A stretch of DNA of 64,000 nt, taken from the NCBI GenBank assembly GCA_027886185.1, contig WOAB01000041.1:2294001-2358000 (forward strand), in the 5' to 3' direction. Position 1 is the stretch's first letter. Each line of letters begins with the position of its first letter. Of the stretch, positions 59,450-64,000 are shown one piece after another. The notes beneath the pieces are model-generated. The model was given only the letters and a program-made list of their open reading frames with translations. It searched no databases and was not told the origin of the DNA. Origin of the DNA: Rheum nobile. Its lineage: Eukaryota; Streptophyta; Magnoliopsida; Caryophyllales; Polygonaceae. A program made the translations under genes and the position numbers.

Positions 59450-61135
59450 AAAAACAGTAGATATTAGAATACACGTGCTATAACATACAATCTATGTGCA
59501 TTGTGGTTAAAATAGTAACTGATTTGTGCATAAATAGGTGCGTGCTTGCTTAATTTAATGTTTGTGCATAAACATAAGTGTATATGTGCGTATAAAATCA
59601 ACTACATATGCTTTAAAATGGTAAATCGTGTATTGGGCTTAAGATAGTAACTGATTTGTGCATAAATAGGTGCGTGCTTGGAAAATTTAATGTTTGTGCA
59701 TAAACATAAGCGTGTATGTGCATATATAATCAACTACGTGTGCTTCAATTTGTGTACTGTGTTTACAAGTGTAACTGATTTATGCATTAATAAGTGCATG
59801 CTTGGATAATATATTGTTTGTGCATAAACATAAATGTGCATGTGCATAAATAATAGACTATGTATGCTTCAATTCTTGTATAACTTACTGTTTTTGGCAG
59901 ATACTTGTGCTTCAAATAGTCAATTTGTGTATTATGCTTACATTTTTCACTTGATATGTCATAGATAAGAAAGTATCAACATGTATGAAAAAGTCCACTG
60001 CAAAAAATAGAGGTAGAAATGCAGATATTGATAACGAATATAGAGTAATATATTTCAGAGATGCAACAATGACAATTGGGGACGATAACAAACGAACTGC
60101 ATGTAGAGGTGTAAAATATGTAGCAAATGTAATTCTTACTTTAGTGCACACAAAAGAATTACTAATCATTATAAATATACAAAACAGAATTCAGGAGCAA
60201 AACAAAACATGACATGGCAGCCCCACAACAAGAACAAGAACAAGCACAACAGCAACGGAACCAGAAAGAACCCATCAATAATCAAGGTAATGCAAGCAAT
60301 ATTTGTGAAAAGAAATTGGTTGATTTTAAGTGCATAGATATTCATGTATGTTTATGTCTATCTTATGAGATACAACTGTAAAAGTACATTAATTTCTTTC
60401 TTGCAAACATGGTATTTGTCGCTTGTAAACATGAATGACTTCAAATCTGTTATTAAAATTTGGAAGTTGATGTACATATATAGTGTCTCAAGAGGAACCA
60501 TAGAGTCAAATAGATCGAGACAAACAACCAAACACAATCACAAACCCGGAGCATCAACAAGAGACAAACATAGCTCCCAAGGCTATAACAAGTAATGTGA
60601 ACAATTTTTTGAAAAATATGTGATTGTTTTAAAATTGCATGCATATTCTATGAGGTTTGTGCATGTATTTTCCAACTTTTGTGCATGAATGTTTCTAAAA
60701 TTGTGCATGTTATTTGTTGCTTATGTGCATGAAGTTTGTGCATGAAGTCGATACTTGTTGATGTGAATGAATATTCACACTTATGTGCATCAGTTATACT
60801 TTTCCTGTGCATGAGATTTGCTGCTTTTGTGCATAAATTGTCCTTCTTGTGTGCATGACATTTGTTTGCTTGTATGCATCTTACATGTAATATTTACCTA
60901 AACGTGTGAATATAAATGTTTTTTTATGTACCTGTGATTGCAAATCAAGTGCAACAAAGGTAACCTGCACTGATATACCTAAGATTACCAATACATGTGC
61001 ATAATAGTTGCCTAACTATTCTTGTGATTCAAACTGCGTGTGCACTCAAACTTTTAAAAATGTGCATAAGTTTATGATAAAAAGTTCATTAAAAATTGCA
61101 TAAATGTGCATCAACTTTATAATAATATACTAATA
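59450..61135. repeat. TGTGCAT(A/G) word array
   Basis: tgtgcata or tgtgcatg recurs dozens of times. A longer unit (aactgatttgtgcataaataggtgcgtgcttg...catatgcttcaa) of about 120 bp is repeated near 59517, 59647 and 59767. The array continues at 63525-64000. Confidence 0.85.
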
Positions 61136-61149
61136 TTACATAAGTTTAT

Positions 61150-63408
61150 GCTACTACAGTACCTGGCAGAAGAAAAACACTTGCAAGAAGCAAAGGAAAA
61201 CAGATGATGAAGGACAACAATGGCAAAGTGACTAAGGTGCAACTGAGAGAGAGAGAAACAAAGCAAAAGGGATACAAATAAGAGAGCTCGAAGAAAGAGA
61301 GAGGAAAGTGACAGTTGCTTACAAGGAGGACATCGACAAAAAGGAAGTAGCAAAAATATTCAAGAAGAAGGAAGAACAACTAAAGCACATGAAGAATTTG
61401 AACAAAAGATTAAACACAAGGAGTACCCCAAGCTTGGTTGTAGAAATAATAAAACAGATGATAGGGGAACAAAAAAATTGTTTAAGAGAAATTGGATTTG
61501 GAAGCCTTCTGGAATAGAAGATTATTGGCCTTCATAGACGACTTTGTGATAACAGCAATTTGTCGTGCTGATTACTGCTATGCAAGTTATCCAAACAAAC
61601 CTAATACGTAGTCCTAGGCAAGTAAGGGTCGAGTCCTCAGGGAGACAGATTCTGTTATGATATGCAATTTCTATGTCAATCTTAAGTATCCAAATGGGGG
61701 TTTTGTATGTTTTAGAAGATCTAAGCATGCGAAGGCAAACAAACTAAAGATTATGAATTCAGTAATTGGGGAAAGAGTTCAGCCAAACAAACATCCACTA
61801 TTCGTATGACAAATTGATCCTAGACAGTCATTCAATATCTCATGCAATGGAAATTCCTATTCATTTTCTAAAGTAACTACAAGCACAACCAGATACTTAT
61901 AGCACTAACTAGTTAAACAACCATGAAACCATCAAGATTCAGTTTAACAACAGCATTAAGCCTAGGAATATAATTAGGATATAATCTAGCATAAAACAAC
62001 CAGCTTTTATCCTAGAATGTAAATCAATTCTCTTCTACATAAGACTCGCACAACCAGATACTAGTACGATGCAGTTGCTACTCCGATAAAGATATGCTCA
62101 ACCAGTAACAATCTAAATCTAGCAATCAATCAATAGAGACAATACCTAGGTGCGTAGGCTAGAATCTGTCAATATTAATCATAAGCAATTCAAGCAAGAG
62201 AATAGATAATTTCCATGTGATAGATAAGGAACGAAAATCTCACAACTTAATCGAAACGAAAGTTTCAGTTGTCTGACTAAGCAAGGAAGGCTTAGTTCTT
62301 CATAACAAAGTACGTAGAATAGAGAAAAGATGAAAGTAGGGTTTGAGGAAACAAGCCTTCCCTCTACCCTTAAATACTAAAGATAATAAGTCTCTAAAAA
62401 TAAATTAAAACAAAATAATAAAAACACTAATAATAATTCAAAATAACGAAATAAGGAAATAAGACTCGGATCCACTTTCGACGGCGGCGGCGGTCGCCGC
62501 CAGAGCACTTGTTGAGATTTCTTCGGTTCAGCTCTTGCAACACTTCCGTAAAGACGCCATAACTTTTGATTCCCAACTCGGATTGCGCTCATATTTTGAG
62601 GACTTGTAGTAGACTTCAAGAGCTAACTCCTCGAATTGGAATCACTCCATTTGGACATCTGAGTAAAGATAACGAATCAATTGAATTCAGCACATTGTTC
62701 TTCTACTCTCGTGTGGACTCTCTCCTTGGTTCTTCTTCGTCTCCTCAGTGGTCAACTCCTCTTCCTCTGGATATATTCAATTTGCTTCTCCAGACCACCA
62801 AATCCACACTTCTCCTCTCTAACTCCATAATCCACAGTTGTGCACTAAATCCATCAAAATGGCACCTCAAACCTGGTAACAACCCCTAGAAATGCACTAT
62901 AAAATAGTGCCGATCACTTTGCTATTGGGTTTTAAGTAGATTTGACCCAATTTCTTGCACATTGAAGCTCAATGATGCTGGAAAGGAAATCAGGATAACA
63001 CAAACTGATGTGTACAAATATTTGGGGTTGCCTTGTGGTCAAAACAAGATCATTACAAACAAGATTGTGGTTGATCAAAACTTGCTTAATGAGTTCAAGC
63101 TGCAATTTGGGAAGGTTGAGGACAGTAAAACAAATGAGTTGAGGCTCAAGGACCTTAGCCAAATCAAGCCTACATGTGTCAGTGGAAAGATGATACCGCA
63201 TGGAGATGCTGGAGAATGGTTCAAGAGAAACTTCATAGTGTTATTTTGCACTTCTATTATTGAGAGCAATCAGAATGGAAACATTAATACTAAGACCCTT
63301 GATGTCCTCCGAGACACAACAAAGATAAAGGATTATGATTGGTGTGAGTATGTAATCCGAAAGTTGTGTGACCAATCAGAGGTGTGGGCTAAGACTATTG
63401 ACGGCTGA
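61150..63408 (+). pseudogene. MULE-carried protein, Ulp1-associated N-terminal domain, split by a solo LTR
   Basis: 61308-61516 encodes a lysine/glutamate-rich coiled-coil-like stretch ending PSLVVEIIKQMIGEQKNCLR then EIGFGSLLE. After removal of the LTR and one CTTTG the same frame goes on with CYWVLSRFDP, IRITQTDVYKYLGLPCG and later DYDWCEYVIRKLC, to TGA at 63406-63408. This order (..LVEII...EIGFGGLL...RFDP...ITxxDV..xLGLPxG...) is characteristic of the domain before Ulp1-like peptidases in plant transposons. A TAG directly after GSLLE (61514-61516) breaks the frame, in addition to the LTR insertion. No peptidase domain is inside the window. Confidence 0.65.
61547..62916 (-). mobile_element. 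Solo LTR related to the Athila-like element, TSD CTTTG
   Basis: Plus strand begins TGATAACAGCAATTTGTCG and ends TAGTGCCGATCA, flanked by CTTTG at 61542-61546 and 62917-62921. The last ~130 bp match the reverse complement of the start of the LTR at 46551. A single GGCGGTCGCC block is at 62480-62505. Confidence 0.93.
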
Positions 63409-63524
63409 CCGATATTGTTGCTAGTGGTAAGAAAGTTAAGTTCACAAATTGCATGATTTATTTCACTTCAGCATTAATATGATTTTCAAGGGATAGAAAT
63501 ATCAGTATATAACATATATTTCAG

Positions 63525-64000
63525 CCAAATGTGCATTCTTTTAACACAGAATGTGCACACACAAATGCCTTAATAAGTTTGCATGTACTTTGTCATAAAT
63601 GTGCACTCTTGTATGTGTATATGTGCATATATTTAATCAATCATGTGCATCTACTTAGTCCAGCACATGCAACTCTTAGTTTTATAATGTGCATACAGTT
63701 ACCAAATATTGTGCATGAATTTACCAATTAAAAGTGCATTAAAACTTATCTGTGCTCGTATGAATCATGTGCATCTAGTTAGTCTAGCATATGCAACTCT
63801 TACTTCTGTAATGTGCATACATTTACCACTTATTGTGCATGAATTTACTAATTAAAGTGCATTATAAATTATATGTGCTCGTATGAATCATGTGCATCTA
63901 GTTAGTCTAGCACGTGCATGTCTTACTTTTATAATGTGCATACATTTACCACTTATTGTGCATGAATTTGCCAATAAAAGTGCATTACAAATTATCTTTG
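63525..64000. repeat. Tandem ~120-bp unit with TGTGCAT words
   Basis: The block tgtgcatctagttagtctagca...tgcatgaatttaccaa...gtgctcgtatgaatca recurs at about 63647, 63768 and 63891 with a period near 120 bp and runs to the right edge. Confidence 0.85.

Larger units (their letters stand above)
58850..64000 (+). mobile_element. MULE-type element with Ulp1-associated domain, incomplete at right edge
   Basis: Starts near 58850 with gtgctgatttggtg...ggccgctcccatgtaaag, reminiscent of Mutator-like termini. Exon-like GC-richer islands (59040-59218, 59960-60190, 61150-61516 and 62917-63408) are separated by intron-like DNA packed with TGTGCAT words. The last exon encodes the helical domain that precedes the Ulp1-like cysteine peptidase in many plant MULE (Kaonashi-type) proteins. 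A solo LTR (61547-62916) is nested in it. The peptidase part and right terminus lie beyond the window. Confidence 0.55.

Noticed and set aside
1..64000. tRNA, rRNA, other structured RNA genes
   Set aside because: None was recognised by eye on either strand; a covariance-model search would be needed to exclude small RNAs.

Overview
The window looks like nuclear DNA of a flowering plant, most likely a eudicot. The evidence is AT-rich intergenic sequence, spliceosomal introns with GT..AG borders, and plant-specific repeat families: a plant mobile domain gene, a DD39D mariner, CACTA, hAT, Athila-like and Tekay-like LTRs, and an endogenous caulimovirid. I cannot name the species. No intact host protein-coding gene is evident. 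Almost everything is transposable-element sequence, much of it nested, plus a decayed phospholipase C gene.

Layout. 1-2.9 kb: AT-rich, with a possible 5' end of a minus-strand gene at the left edge and a Stowaway-like MITE. 2.97-10.8 kb: a Mutator-like element with long terminal inverted repeats built from TTAACGCAC palindromes. It carries a broken plant-mobile-domain gene and two tandem arrays, and a 3-kb solo LTR (TSD CATTA) is inserted in it. 10.8-20.4 kb: several non-autonomous elements (12.69-15.23 kb with inverted ends; 15.8-16.1 kb MITE-like repeats; 16.1-17.6 kb with a 90-bp coding-like repeat) and a retrotransposon-LTR-like segment. 21.34-23.75 kb: a second solo LTR of the 3-kb family (TSD GATAC). 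24.92-28.78 kb: a complete-length mariner with TA target duplication. Its transposase is broken, and a second convergent ORF shares the DLNxxP motif with the transposase N-terminus.

29.8-53.2 kb is one nested complex. An endogenous pararetrovirus (EPRV) lies on the minus strand. Its promoter/leader-like part (29.8-30.36 kb) is separated from its 3' genes by a 6.67-kb CACTA element. The CACTA holds captured exons and a 1.5-kb hAT element with a perfect 8-bp TSD. The EPRV polyprotein gene was also split by a 5.7-kb non-autonomous Athila-like element (TSD ATATA). A 5.85-kb segment, running from the CACTA 3' part through the EPRV into the first 0.6 kb of the Athila LTR, was later duplicated in tandem (35467-41316 and 41317-47161). 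This makes it look as if there were two EPRV copies.

53.2-64 kb: ATGCACA/TGTGCAT arrays belonging to a MULE-type family, an AT-rich stretch, a minus-strand phosphoinositide phospholipase C pseudogene, a solo LTR (TSD CCGTC) inside a small plus-strand exon, and a MULE-type element running off the right edge. The last carries the domain usually found before Ulp1-like peptidases and is itself split by another solo LTR (TSD CTTTG).

The insertion order can be read from the nesting and from five perfect target-site duplications of 5-8 bp (plus TA at the mariner). Two features seem most worth follow-up: the second DLNxxP gene of the mariner, and the octamer GCGACCGC/GCGGTCGC, which is clustered independently in the LTRs of at least two unrelated retrotransposon families and inside one gag gene.
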